Below, in pieces: positions 8,735 to 16,371 of a DNA stretch of 28,201 nt. The position numbers and the translations under genes were made by a program. Origin of the DNA: Bacillota bacterium. Its GTDB lineage: Bacteria > Bacillota > Clostridia > Christensenellales > Aristaeellaceae. The stretch spans positions 1 to 28,201 of the forward strand of contig JAEYOW010000008.1 in the NCBI GenBank assembly GCA_023411375.1, given 5' to 3'. Numbering within the stretch: position 1 is the stretch's first letter; each line of letters opens with the position of its first letter. The notes beneath the pieces were generated by a model. It ran no database searches, was not told the DNA's origin, and was given only the letters and a program-made list of their open reading frames with translations.

Positions 8735-8908
8735 AGGGGTTCGCCCCGGGGCCAGGCCTCTGGGCGGCGAAAAGGGAAACCGGTGAAAATCCGGTGCAAC
8801 AGCCATTACTGTCATTGACTTTAGCGAAGGCATTGCCATTGGGCTAACGCCTGAGAAGGCGCCTTCGCGGGCGGGCTTCCCCGCCGGTCATCAGTCAGGA
8901 GACCTGCC
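8735..8908 (+). ncRNA. Cobalamin (adenosylcobalamin-type) riboswitch
   Basis: Conserved landmarks of the B12 aptamer occur in order: GGTTCGCC (8738-8745) and GGCGAAAAGGGAA (8764-8776), then the B12-box-like core ACCGGTGAAAATCCGGTGC (about 8778-8796), GCCATTG...GAGAAGGC (8834-8860), a GC-rich stem GGGCGGGCTTCCCCGCC (about 8869-8885), and GTCAGGAGACCTGCC ending at 8908, the closing motif of the class. Boundaries are approximate. The expression platform must lie in the roughly 68 nt before the response-regulator start. There GCCGG (8918-8922) can pair with CCGGC (8953-8957) just before AAAGGG, the ribosome site, so control of translation is plausible. A cobalamin riboswitch is normally placed before B12 synthesis, uptake or B12-replacing genes, not before a response regulator. 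Confidence 0.93.
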
Positions 8909-8976
8909 CCGCCCTAAGCCGGTTCGTTCTTGGGCAATGGAGAACACATGGCCGGCCCGTAAAGGGCGTGGTTGGC

Positions 8977-9702
8977 GTGAACATTTTTCTGGCGGATGAC
9001 GACCGGATTATCCGGATGGGACTGCGTAAGATTATCGGCGGGCTCAGCGAGAACTATCATGTGGTGGGGGAGGCGTCCAACGGTGAGGATGCCCTGGCGT
9101 ATTTGCTTGAAAACCCGGTGGATCTGCTGATTACTGATATCAGGATGCCCGTTATGGACGGTATTGAACTGATTGAGCAAATCGATCGGCGAAAGCTGCC
9201 CGTAAAAACCATCGTGTTAAGCGGCTTTGACGAATACCGTTATATCCGCGCGTCGCTAAAGGGCGGGGCTCAGGACTATCTGCTCAAACCCATCGACCGC
9301 GGCGAGCTTGGACAGCTGCTTAAAATGATCGACGGCGAGGTGCGAAGCGCCCGGGAGTTGGAGGCTGAACCGTCCGACAGCGTCAGGGGCGCGGTTAAGC
9401 TGGCGCAGCAGTACATTGAGGAGCATTTTCACGAGCATATTACCCTGTCCGACGTAGCCGCGTATACGGGCCTGAGCGAGTGCTACTTTTCCAATCTGTT
9501 TAAGGTGGAAACCGGCAAGAATTATTACGACTATCTTTCGGAGCGGCGTATCGAAACGGCCAAGCGCATGCTGCTAAAGGACCCGCGCGCCAAAATCTAC
9601 GAAATTGGCGAGCAGGTCGGCTACGAGGAAACGATCACCTTCAACCGAAATTTTCGCAAGTATGTGGGCATGACGCCCCGGGAGTTTCGTAGCAAGGGTT
9701 GA
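8977..9702 (+). CDS. YesN-type response regulator (receiver plus AraC DNA-binding domain)
   Basis: Cytoplasmic transcription factor of 241 residues. The receiver has the acidic cluster LADDDR at 5-10, the phosphoacceptor Asp54 in LLITDIRMPVMDG, Ser/Thr-type switch region VLSGFDE and the LLKP lysine. The C-terminal part (about 145-238) is an AraC two-helix-turn-helix domain: LSDVAAYTGLSECYFSNLF and the family signature IGEQVGYEETITFNRNFRKYVGMTPREFR in order. Two GTG codons are possible: 8968 and 8977. AAAGGG is 10 nt before 8977 but almost touches 8968, so 8977 is preferred. Its likely partner is the kinase at 5449-7233 and its likely targets are the importer and glycosidase genes downstream. 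It is the first gene behind the cobalamin riboswitch. Confidence 0.93.
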   Translation: MNIFLADDDRIIRMGLRKIIGGLSENYHVVGEASNGEDALAYLLENPVDLLITDIRMPVMDGIELIEQIDRRKLPVKTIVLSGFDEYRYIRASLKGGAQDYLLKPIDRGELGQLLKMIDGEVRSARELEAEPSDSVRGAVKLAQQYIEEHFHEHITLSDVAAYTGLSECYFSNLFKVETGKNYYDYLSERRIETAKRMLLKDPRAKIYEIGEQVGYEETITFNRNFRKYVGMTPREFRSKG

Positions 9703-9752
9703 TACTAGAAAATTTCACCAATCAAAAGAAACGATTAGAAATGGAAAGAAGT

Positions 9753-9777
9753 GCTGTTCCAATGGAACGGCATTTTT
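9753..9777 (+). terminator. Probable terminator after the response regulator
   Basis: GCTGTTCC (9753-9760) pairs with GGAACGGC (9764-9771) around a 3-nt loop with one G-T pair, followed by ATTTTT. If active, it separates the riboswitch-controlled transcript from the binding-protein gene. Confidence 0.5.
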
Positions 9778-9799
9778 GATATGATTAGCCCATCAAAGC

Positions 9800-9824
9800 G
9801 GAGCCCAAAACCGAATTGGGCTCC
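9800..9824 (+). promoter_or_regulatory. Stem-loop in the leader of the sugar-binding protein gene
   Basis: GGAGCCCAA (9800-9808) and TTGGGCTCC (9816-9824) form a perfect 9-bp stem with a 7-nt loop. There is no T run after it, so it is not a terminator. It lies 16 nt upstream of the GGAGGAG site and may stabilise the mRNA or bind a regulator. A weak extended -10 (TGATATGAT, 9777-9785) just upstream could start this transcript. Confidence 0.5.
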
Positions 9825-9852
9825 ACAATACCATACTGGAGGAGGAGAACTC

Positions 9853-11094
9853 ATGAAAAAGATCCTGAGCCTGGCGCTGGCATGCGCGTTGCTCCTGTCC
9901 CTGCCGCTGATCGGTTCCGCTGAGGAGGAACTGAGCGGAAGCATCGTGTGGGTTACCAATCGCACCGATATCGCCGATACCGTGCTTACGGACATGGCGA
10001 AAGAGTTTATGGCGCTTCATCCCGGAACGACCGTTGAGGTTGAGGGTATCAAGGATGTTGAGCAAACCATGATGACCCGCATGGCCGCCAACGAAATGCC
10101 CGATGTGTCGCTGATCATCACGACCAAGCTGACCAAGAGCGATTTCGCAAACTACTTCCTGCCCCTGGACGACCTGGGCTTTACCGCCGACGACGTTTAC
10201 TTCTACGAGAATTGCGTGGGCGACGATGGCAAGCTGTACGGCCTGACCACCGACATGTACACCAACTGCGTCTTCTATAACAAGGCTGCCTTCGCTAAGG
10301 CCGGCATCACCGAAGTTCCCAAGACGCTTGAGGAGCTGGACGCCACCTGCCAGAAGCTTAAGGAAGCGGGCATCGTGCCCTTTGCCACCAGCTTCCGTGA
10401 TTCCTGGCCCCTGCGCGGCTGGTTCAGCGGCTTCTATACGCAGATCGGCCTGTCCGGCAACGTTAACTTCATGGACGAGCTGGTCAACGCGGAAAAGCTG
10501 TTTGACGACAGTGAATTCGGCAACCTTTATACCTTGAAGATCGCCCGCGATTTCGCGGACAAGGGTTACTTTGAGCCCGAACTGGTCGCCGCCAACTGGG
10601 ATAACCAGCGCCGCGACATTCTCAATGGCGACATGGCCATGTTCTACGACGGCGCCTGGTACGGCCCGCAGCTGGTATTCAACAGCGATATGCCCGCCGA
10701 GGACGTCGGCGCGTTCCCCTTCCCCGGCGCGCAGGCCCTGACCGTTTGCCCTTCCTGGTTCTACGGCGTGTCCAAGACCAGCGAGCATCCGGACGTGGCC
10801 AAGGCGTTCCTCAAGTTCATGCTGGAGGATGGCCGTTATGCGGATTGCCTGAAGGCTGAGTGCTCCTTAAAGAGTGTTCAGAGCGACCTCCCTGGTCTGG
10901 CGGAGCTGTACGGCTACGGCCTGCCGGTCATCGAGATGCCCACCACGCCTTCCAAGCTGATTGAGATTTTCAACAAGGGCCAGATGGGTCTGGACAGCAT
11001 CACCCAGGAATACCTGATCGCTGAAGATCCCGACGCGATCATCCAGAAGTACAACGATAAATGGACCCAGGCCAAAAAGGACCTCGGCCTGTAA
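9853..11094 (+). CDS. Extracellular sugar-binding protein of a carbohydrate ABC importer
   Basis: 413 residues from ATG 9853, which follows a strong GGAGGAGGAG site; an in-frame upstream start at 9751 would add a non-signal sequence and is rejected. The N-terminus MKKILSLALACALLLSLPL is a signal peptide; the expected lipobox cysteine is at position 14 (LACALL), though its downstream hydrophobic run also fits a Sec type I signal. The mature protein resembles family 1 solute-binding proteins: IVWVTNRTDIADT, EFMALHPGTTVEVEG, then GKLYGLTTDMYTNCVFYNKAAFAKAGI and MAMFYDGAWY. It delivers an oligosaccharide or glycoside to the two permeases that follow. Codon use is strongly biased compared with neighbours (many C-ending codons), which suggests high expression. 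Confidence 0.93.
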   Translation: MKKILSLALACALLLSLPLIGSAEEELSGSIVWVTNRTDIADTVLTDMAKEFMALHPGTTVEVEGIKDVEQTMMTRMAANEMPDVSLIITTKLTKSDFANYFLPLDDLGFTADDVYFYENCVGDDGKLYGLTTDMYTNCVFYNKAAFAKAGITEVPKTLEELDATCQKLKEAGIVPFATSFRDSWPLRGWFSGFYTQIGLSGNVNFMDELVNAEKLFDDSEFGNLYTLKIARDFADKGYFEPELVAANWDNQRRDILNGDMAMFYDGAWYGPQLVFNSDMPAEDVGAFPFPGAQALTVCPSWFYGVSKTSEHPDVAKAFLKFMLEDGRYADCLKAECSLKSVQSDLPGLAELYGYGLPVIEMPTTPSKLIEIFNKGQMGLDSITQEYLIAEDPDAIIQKYNDKWTQAKKDLGL

Positions 11095-11104
11095 GGCTCA
11101 AACC

Positions 11105-11145
11105 GGAGGGATTTGGGGCGAAACCCTCAAATCCCTCCCTTTTTT
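11105..11145 (+). terminator. Intrinsic terminator between binding protein and permeases
   Basis: GGAGGGATTTG (11105-11115) pairs with CAAATCCCTCC (11128-11138), extended by inner G-C pairs, and is followed by a run of six T (11140-11145). Partial read-through would make more binding protein than permease, a usual arrangement in these importers. Confidence 0.8.
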
Positions 11146-11179
11146 ATCCGTCGTACGGAAATAGACCGGCAAAACAGGT

Positions 11180-11234
11180 CTGAAAAGCTTTTTCATGACA
11201 GGTTTACGGTCGCGAGAGGATGGTTATCACAATG
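11180..11234 (+). repeat. Leader element, copy B (before permease 1)
   Basis: Second copy: CTGAAAAGC, the GAAA...TTTC stem, TCATGAC...GGTC, GAGAGG, then ATG at 11220 and a second in-frame ATG at 11232. It has the same spacing as copy A (40 nt from first base to first ATG). Confidence 0.7.
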
Positions 11235-12122
11235 AAAAGGCAGGCTTTTCGAACGGACCGGCGGGAAAAGACGATTGTAATCGTCGCATTTTTGGCCATC
11301 CCGCTGCTGCTGATGGCTGTTTTTTCCTTCTTGCCCGCCGGAAAGCTGGTGCAGCTCAGCTTTACGGACTGGACCGGATTGGGAGACTTTGATTATGTCG
11401 GCTTTCGCAACTATCAGGAGCTGTTTCGCAACGGCGAGCTGCTCCAGGTGCTGGCCAACGTTTCGGCTTATATCGTGGTTATGCTGGTTCAGGTGTTTCT
11501 GGCGCTCTTCCTGGCGGTTATTTTAAACCAGAGCATCAAGGGTAAAAACTTCTTCCGCTCGGTCACCTTCCTGCCGTATATGCTAAACGGCGTGGCCGTG
11601 GCCTTTATGTTCAACATAATGTTTGATTTTGAGCGCGGACCGTTCAACGTGCTGCTGAACGCCCTGGGGCTGGGGCAGTATGCCGTGCACTGGATCAGCG
11701 CTTCCTATATGACCAACTATTCGCTGGGCCTGATCGCCCTGTGGCGCTATACCGGCTTTAACATGGTTATCTTTTTGGGCGGCCTTCAGTCCGTCTCCAA
11801 CGAGTATTATGAGGCGGCCAATATCGATGGCGCCAGCTTTATTCAAAAGGTTCGCTATATCACGCTGCCGTCCATCCGCACAACGTTTGAAATCAATCTG
11901 CTGCTGGGCTTCAACGGCGCGCTGCAGGCGTATTATGAGCCGTTCGTCATCACCAAGGGCGGGCCTGGCGGCATGACGGATACCTTTGTCACCAAATCGC
12001 TGAAATATGCGTTTGAGTTTCAGAATTTCGGCCTTGCTTCCGCGCTGGCGGTGCTGTTGGTGCTGATGATTATCGGCGCAATGCTCCTTTCCAAGCTCGT
12101 TATGTCCAAAAAGGAGGCGTAG
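11232..12122 (+). CDS. Carbohydrate ABC transporter permease (MalF/UgpA type)
   Basis: Integral membrane subunit of 296 residues with six predicted helices, beginning with a helix at about 15-38 (numbered from the preferred start). The cytoplasmic EAA loop, which contacts the ATPase, is EYYEAANIDGASFIQKVRYI followed by TLPSI. This sequence marks the MalF/UgpA side of sugar importers. It pairs with the second permease 6 bp downstream. No ATPase subunit lies in the window; many Firmicute importers of this type use a shared MsmX-like ATPase encoded elsewhere. The 11220 ATG touches the GAGAGG site, so the in-frame ATG 11232 is preferred, but both are conserved in copies A and C of the leader. Confidence 0.93.
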   Translation: MKRQAFRTDRREKTIVIVAFLAIPLLLMAVFSFLPAGKLVQLSFTDWTGLGDFDYVGFRNYQELFRNGELLQVLANVSAYIVVMLVQVFLALFLAVILNQSIKGKNFFRSVTFLPYMLNGVAVAFMFNIMFDFERGPFNVLLNALGLGQYAVHWISASYMTNYSLGLIALWRYTGFNMVIFLGGLQSVSNEYYEAANIDGASFIQKVRYITLPSIRTTFEINLLLGFNGALQAYYEPFVITKGGPGGMTDTFVTKSLKYAFEFQNFGLASALAVLLVLMIIGAMLLSKLVMSKKEA

Positions 12123-12128
12123 GGAACC

Positions 12129-12995
12129 ATGAAAAAGCATCCCAACAGGCTGCCCGCAACCATGGAGATTGAGAGCAAGCTGATGAAGATTTTTGCGTAT
12201 GCACTGTTGATCCTGATTGTCATTTTGGTGGCGGTACCGCTGTATACCGTCGTCATGCTTTCCTTCAAAACCAAGACCGAGGCCATGGGCCCCAACGTTT
12301 TCAGCCTGCCGGAGTCCTTTGCGTATTTTGAAAACTTCAAATACATTTGGACCAAGGGCAAGCTGCTGACGGGCTTTAAGAATACGGGTATTCTGATCGT
12401 CACCTCGGTTGCGGGCAGCGTCGTTATGGGCACGATGGTTGCCTATATTCTGGGCAGGTTCCAGTTTAAGGGTCGCCGCTGGCTATATCTGCTGTTCCTG
12501 TTTCCCACCATTGTTCCCGCGATGACCACGCAGGTCGCCACCTTCACCATCGTGCGCAACCTCGGGCTATACAACACCATCTTTGCCGGCATCATCCTGT
12601 ATGTCGCCACGGATATCATGCAAATCTACATCTTCCTCCAGCACATCGAAAAAATTCCCATGGCGCTGGATGAAAGTGCCCGCATCGACGGCGCGTCCTA
12701 TATGCGTATCTATGGCAGCATCATCATGCCGCAGATGAAGCCCGCCATCGCCACTGCCGTCATCATCAAGGCGCTGACTATTTACAACGACCTGTTCATT
12801 CCCTATCTGTATATGCCCAAATCCTCGCTTAAGACGGTCACGACCTCCATCCTGGCATTTGTGGCGGACCGTACGTCCGACTGGGGCCTGGTCGGGGCGG
12901 GCATCGTGAGCGTAATCATCCCCACCATTCTGATTTATCTGTTCATGCAGCGTTATATCATCGGCGGCGTTGTCGAAGGCGCCGTCAAGGCATAA
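12129..12995 (+). CDS. Carbohydrate ABC transporter permease (MalG/UgpE type)
   Basis: 288 residues, with helices at about 20-44, 82-105, 115-138, 150-170, 200-220 and 252-274. The EAA loop is PMALDESARIDGASYMRIYG, the usual MalG-type form. The start ATG follows AGGAGG about 11 nt upstream, inside the end of permease 1; the two are certainly co-translated. The URO-D gene follows 16 bp later with its own GGGGAGG site, so the transporter and the URO-D/GH2 genes appear to be one transcription unit. Confidence 0.93.
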   Translation: MKKHPNRLPATMEIESKLMKIFAYALLILIVILVAVPLYTVVMLSFKTKTEAMGPNVFSLPESFAYFENFKYIWTKGKLLTGFKNTGILIVTSVAGSVVMGTMVAYILGRFQFKGRRWLYLLFLFPTIVPAMTTQVATFTIVRNLGLYNTIFAGIILYVATDIMQIYIFLQHIEKIPMALDESARIDGASYMRIYGSIIMPQMKPAIATAVIIKALTIYNDLFIPYLYMPKSSLKTVTTSILAFVADRTSDWGLVGAGIVSVIIPTILIYLFMQRYIIGGVVEGAVKA

Positions 12996-13011
12996 GGGGA
13001 GGAAACAGCGC

Positions 13012-13998
13012 ATGACGCCCAAGGAACGCTTTCAAAGGGCTGTCCGTTTCCAGAAGCCGGAGGATTACGTTTCCTTCATGGAGCTGGAGTTTCAGATCAC
13101 GGAAGAATATGTCGGAAAACAGCTGGTGCTGGGGGAGGAATTCGCCGGCCTCTCCGCGAAAGAAAAGGAGCGCGCTCATCACGAAAACGCGCAGGCCATG
13201 ATCGCAGTGATGGAAAAAGCCGGTCACGACGCCGTTAAGGAGATGGGCGGCTACTGGGAAGCCGCGCCGGGGCATCCGGCGTTTATGTGGTTGCCCAGCA
13301 TGGAGGACAGGCTTGACTATGTCCGCATCTTCAAGCAGGAGGCCGGCGAACGCTATTTTCTGCTGGGCAATGTGGGCGCGACCATGTCCATCCCCTCCGG
13401 GGACCAGCTTTACGACTATGTGGAAAAGCTCTTCGACGAGCCGCAACTTATCCATGAGGAAAGCGAAAGCCTGCTGCATCAGGGGCTTAGCGACGGTGTA
13501 AAGCTGATCGACGCGGGATGCGACGGCATCATCAACGCATCGGATATCGCGTTTAATACCGGCACATTTATCTCCGGCGAAATGCTGGAGGAGTTCTTCT
13601 TCCCCTATTTTGACCGGTGGGTGGAGGAGACAAAGCGCCGTGGCGCGCTTACGGTTTGGCATACGGACGGCAATATCAACAAAGCACTGCCGCGTGCCGT
13701 CGCGGCGGGGGTCGAGGCCATCCAGTGCATCGATCCGCTTGGCGGTATGGATATTGTAGCGCTCAAGAAGGAATGGTACGGAAAAACCGCGCTGATCGGC
13801 AACCTGGACTGCTCGCTTCTGCAAACAGGCGCGCGCGAAGAGGTGGAGGCTGCGGCAAAGGCCGTTCTGGAAGGCTGCAAGGGAGACGGCGGCTTTGTGC
13901 TGTCCTGCTGCAACGCCGTGTTCAAGGGCATCACAGGGGAGCGGTACCAGTGGCTGGTGGACAGCCGTTACCGCTTTGGCAAAGAGGAAGCCTGTTAA
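13012..13998 (+). CDS. URO-D superfamily protein 1 (methyltransferase-like)
   Basis: Cytoplasmic 328-residue protein with the uroporphyrinogen decarboxylase fold. It begins MTPKERFQRAVRFQKPED, the usual opening of this superfamily in Clostridia, and includes AGCDGIINASDIAFNTGTFIS (about 168-188) and the strand TVWHTDGNI with His217 and Asp219, where MtaA-type methyltransferases have His-X-Cys. A Cys pair (299-300, LSCC) is near the end of the barrel, where such enzymes keep their last zinc Cys. The RQAGR-type motif of true UroD is absent, so a role in haem synthesis is unlikely. Its start is set by GGGGAGG 8 nt before ATG 13012. It sits between the importer and the glycosidase, which suggests action on the imported compound. 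The reaction is unknown. Confidence 0.85.
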   Translation: MTPKERFQRAVRFQKPEDYVSFMELEFQITEEYVGKQLVLGEEFAGLSAKEKERAHHENAQAMIAVMEKAGHDAVKEMGGYWEAAPGHPAFMWLPSMEDRLDYVRIFKQEAGERYFLLGNVGATMSIPSGDQLYDYVEKLFDEPQLIHEESESLLHQGLSDGVKLIDAGCDGIINASDIAFNTGTFISGEMLEEFFFPYFDRWVEETKRRGALTVWHTDGNINKALPRAVAAGVEAIQCIDPLGGMDIVALKKEWYGKTALIGNLDCSLLQTGAREEVEAAAKAVLEGCKGDGGFVLSCCNAVFKGITGERYQWLVDSRYRFGKEEAC

Positions 13999-14001
13999 GT
14001 T

Positions 14002-14058
14002 CTGAAAGGCTTTTCCAGTCCCTGTTGCGTTTCAAGAGAGAGGATGGCTGTCATAATG
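14002..14058 (+). repeat. Leader element, copy C (before GH2 enzyme)
   Basis: Third copy: CTGAAAGGC, the GAAA...TTTC stem, then a diverged middle, GAGAGAGG, ATG at 14044 and in-frame ATG at 14056. It has 2 nt more than copies A and B. The codons between the two ATGs resemble those of copy B (GTTATCACA against GCTGTCATA). Confidence 0.65.
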
Positions 14059-16371
14059 GAAAAGATTTCGCTCAACGGTGTATGGTCGCTTTATTACGCT
14101 CCCGAGAAGCAACTGCCCGAAACCCCGGAGGCCCTCGCGCTGTCGGATATCGGCCGGGTGGAGGCAACGGTGCCGGGCAATGTGGAGCTGGATTTGTTCC
14201 GCGCGGGCGTATGCCCCGACCCCTTCTTTGGCGAAAACCTGTACGAGTTTCGTAAATACGAGTTTTACGGTTGGTGGTATACGCGCGTCTTTACCGTGGA
14301 CGAGGACTTTTTGCGTCAACGCGTAACGCTGTTCCTCGGCGGGGTGGATACCTTTGCCGATGTTTATGTCAACGGCGTTAAGGCGCTTACGGCGGATAAC
14401 ATGATGCGTGAGTATGAGGCGGAGGTGGGCGGCCTTCTGCACGCGGGTGAAAACACCATCGCGGTTCGCATTGCCTCGGCTGTTAACCGCGCGCGGGAAA
14501 TGGATTATCCGGCCGGCGTGCGCGGCCCGGGCTGGGAGCATACGGACGAGATGATCTGCGTGCGCAAGCCCGGCCACTGCTTTGGCTGGGATATTGCGCC
14601 CCGCTTCGTATCCGCCGGGTTGTGGCGCGGCGTGGAACTTCGCCGGCAGAAGAAAACCCGTATCCGCGAAACCTATCTGGCGACGCTTTCCGCGACGGAG
14701 CGCAGCGCAAGCGTCCTCGTCAAATGCCGGTTTGAGACGGATGACGAGTATCTGGAGGATTTTGCCGTCCGCGTCGAGGGCGCGTGCGGGGAAAGCCGTT
14801 TTGATAAGCTGCTGAAGGTGAAGTTCGTCTCCGACGAGATTACCTTCACCGTGGACAGGCCCAAGCTTTGGTGGCCTAAGGGCTATGGCGAGGCAAACCT
14901 GTACGACGTAACCATCTCCCTTATGCACTGCGGCGAGGTGGTGGACCAGCGCCGGGAGCGCCTGGGCATCCGCACGGCTGAGGTTGAGGCCCGGTTTGAG
15001 ACGGGCGACGCTGGTGAGTTCAAGGTTCTTGTAAACCATGTGCCGATTCTTATCAAGGGCGCGAACTGGGTGCCGCTGGACGCGTTCCACAGCCGCGACG
15101 CGCAGCGCGTTCAGCAGGCGGTGGGCCTGTTTGCGGAGGCCGGTTGCAACATCGTGCGCTGCTGGGGCGGCAACGTTTATGAGGATCACCGCTTCTACGA
15201 CCTTTGCGATGAAAACGGCATCCTCGTCTGGCAGGATTTTTCACTCGCCTGCGCCATTTATCCGCAGGACGACGCCTTCGCCCGTATCGTGGAGGACGAG
15301 GCCGTCCAGATCGTGCGCAAGCTGCGCAACCACCCCTGTATTCTGCTTTGGTCGGGCGATAACGAGGTGGACGCGATGTATTACAACTTCGGCTACCTCT
15401 ACCCGCATGTGCGGAACAACCGCATCTCCCGCGAGGTGCTTCCGCGCGTGACCGCCGGGCACGACCCGCTGCGCTATTACCTGCCGTCCTCGCCGTTTGT
15501 GCCGCTTCACATCGTGGGCGACCTGAACGTGCCGGAGCAGCATAACTGGGGTCCGCGAGACTATTTCAAGGGCGATTTTTACAAGCACTCCACGGCGCAT
15601 TTCATCAGCGAGATCGGGTACCATGGCTGTCCGTCCGTAGGCTCCCTGCGCCGCTTTATTTCGGAGGACTGTCTCTGGCCCATTCAAAACGGCGAATGGG
15701 ACGCGCACAACACCGAGTATACCAAGTGCATCCGCGACCGTGGCTATGACCGTAACCAGCTGATGGTCGACCAGGTCACCGATATGTTTGGCGAAACGCC
15801 GGAGGCGCTGGAGCGCTTCGCTATGCTTTCCCAGGCCAGCCAGGCGGAGGCGGTCAAATTCTTTATCGAGAACGTGCGGCTTCACAAGTGGCGCAAGACA
15901 GGTATCATCTGGTGGAATATGCTGGACTGCTGGCCCCAGATATCGGACGCGGTGGTGGACTATTACTTTCACCGCAAGCTTGCGTTCCACTATATCCGGC
16001 GCGTACAGCAGCCCATTTGCCTCATTGTTGCCGAAGCGGAGAACTGGCATCACGAGGTGGTGTTGTGCAACGATTCGCGTATGGACGCGGAGGTTCGCTA
16101 TATCGTGGCAGACGGCGAGACGGGTGAAACGCTGCTTGAGGGTGTGGAAATTTCCCGCGCGAACGAAAATCTTCCGCTTGGGCGCATCAAGACCTATTCC
16201 GGCGTACAGCGCCTGTTGACGCTTAGCTGGAGCGTGGACGGAAAGCCGGGCGCGAACCATTACGTCACGGGCTATCCTGCCTTCGACGGCGACCGCTACC
16301 GTAGGTGGATCGACATTATCAGCGCGTTGGAGGAACCCTTTGACGCCCCCGTCTGCTGGAGGGACGAATGA
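14056..16371 (+). CDS. GH2 beta-mannosidase-like glycoside hydrolase
   Basis: Intracellular (no signal peptide), 771 residues from ATG 14056. The N-terminal sugar-binding jelly roll starts ISLNGVWSLYY and includes FLGGVDTFADVYVNG, the typical beta-mannosidase text. An Ig-like domain follows, then the TIM barrel from about 325. The acid/base is Glu437 in LLWSGDNEVD, and the nucleophile is Glu519 in FISEIGYHG (numbered from 14056). The usual text around the acid/base is GNNE, so Asp-Asn-Glu here may mark a different specificity. The family acts on terminal beta-mannosides, but this clade may use other glycosides. It ends in an ATGA overlap with the next gene. As for copies A and B, the 14044 ATG touches the ribosome site, and starting at 14056 gives the normal GH2 opening. 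Confidence 0.88.
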   Translation: MEKISLNGVWSLYYAPEKQLPETPEALALSDIGRVEATVPGNVELDLFRAGVCPDPFFGENLYEFRKYEFYGWWYTRVFTVDEDFLRQRVTLFLGGVDTFADVYVNGVKALTADNMMREYEAEVGGLLHAGENTIAVRIASAVNRAREMDYPAGVRGPGWEHTDEMICVRKPGHCFGWDIAPRFVSAGLWRGVELRRQKKTRIRETYLATLSATERSASVLVKCRFETDDEYLEDFAVRVEGACGESRFDKLLKVKFVSDEITFTVDRPKLWWPKGYGEANLYDVTISLMHCGEVVDQRRERLGIRTAEVEARFETGDAGEFKVLVNHVPILIKGANWVPLDAFHSRDAQRVQQAVGLFAEAGCNIVRCWGGNVYEDHRFYDLCDENGILVWQDFSLACAIYPQDDAFARIVEDEAVQIVRKLRNHPCILLWSGDNEVDAMYYNFGYLYPHVRNNRISREVLPRVTAGHDPLRYYLPSSPFVPLHIVGDLNVPEQHNWGPRDYFKGDFYKHSTAHFISEIGYHGCPSVGSLRRFISEDCLWPIQNGEWDAHNTEYTKCIRDRGYDRNQLMVDQVTDMFGETPEALERFAMLSQASQAEAVKFFIENVRLHKWRKTGIIWWNMLDCWPQISDAVVDYYFHRKLAFHYIRRVQQPICLIVAEAENWHHEVVLCNDSRMDAEVRYIVADGETGETLLEGVEISRANENLPLGRIKTYSGVQRLLTLSWSVDGKPGANHYVTGYPAFDGDRYRRWIDIISALEEPFDAPVCWRDE

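Noticed and set aside
8938..9000. Small open frame starting in the riboswitch platform and overlapping the regulator start
   Set aside because: About 20 codons, no ribosome site and no sign of conservation can be judged; probably chance.
9793..10788. Minus-strand open frame of 331 codons opposite the sugar-binding protein
   Set aside because: Shadow frame rich in Gly, Val and His, antisense to a clear solute-binding protein.
14032..15189. Long minus-strand open frame (385 codons) inside the GH2 gene
   Set aside because: It is antisense to well-recognised GH2 text, has no recognisable domain and is typical of spurious frames in GC-rich DNA.
15241..16260. Minus-strand open frame of 339 codons opposite the GH2 C-terminal half
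   Set aside because: Shadow of the GH2 frame; His/Arg/Val-rich composition and no ribosome site.
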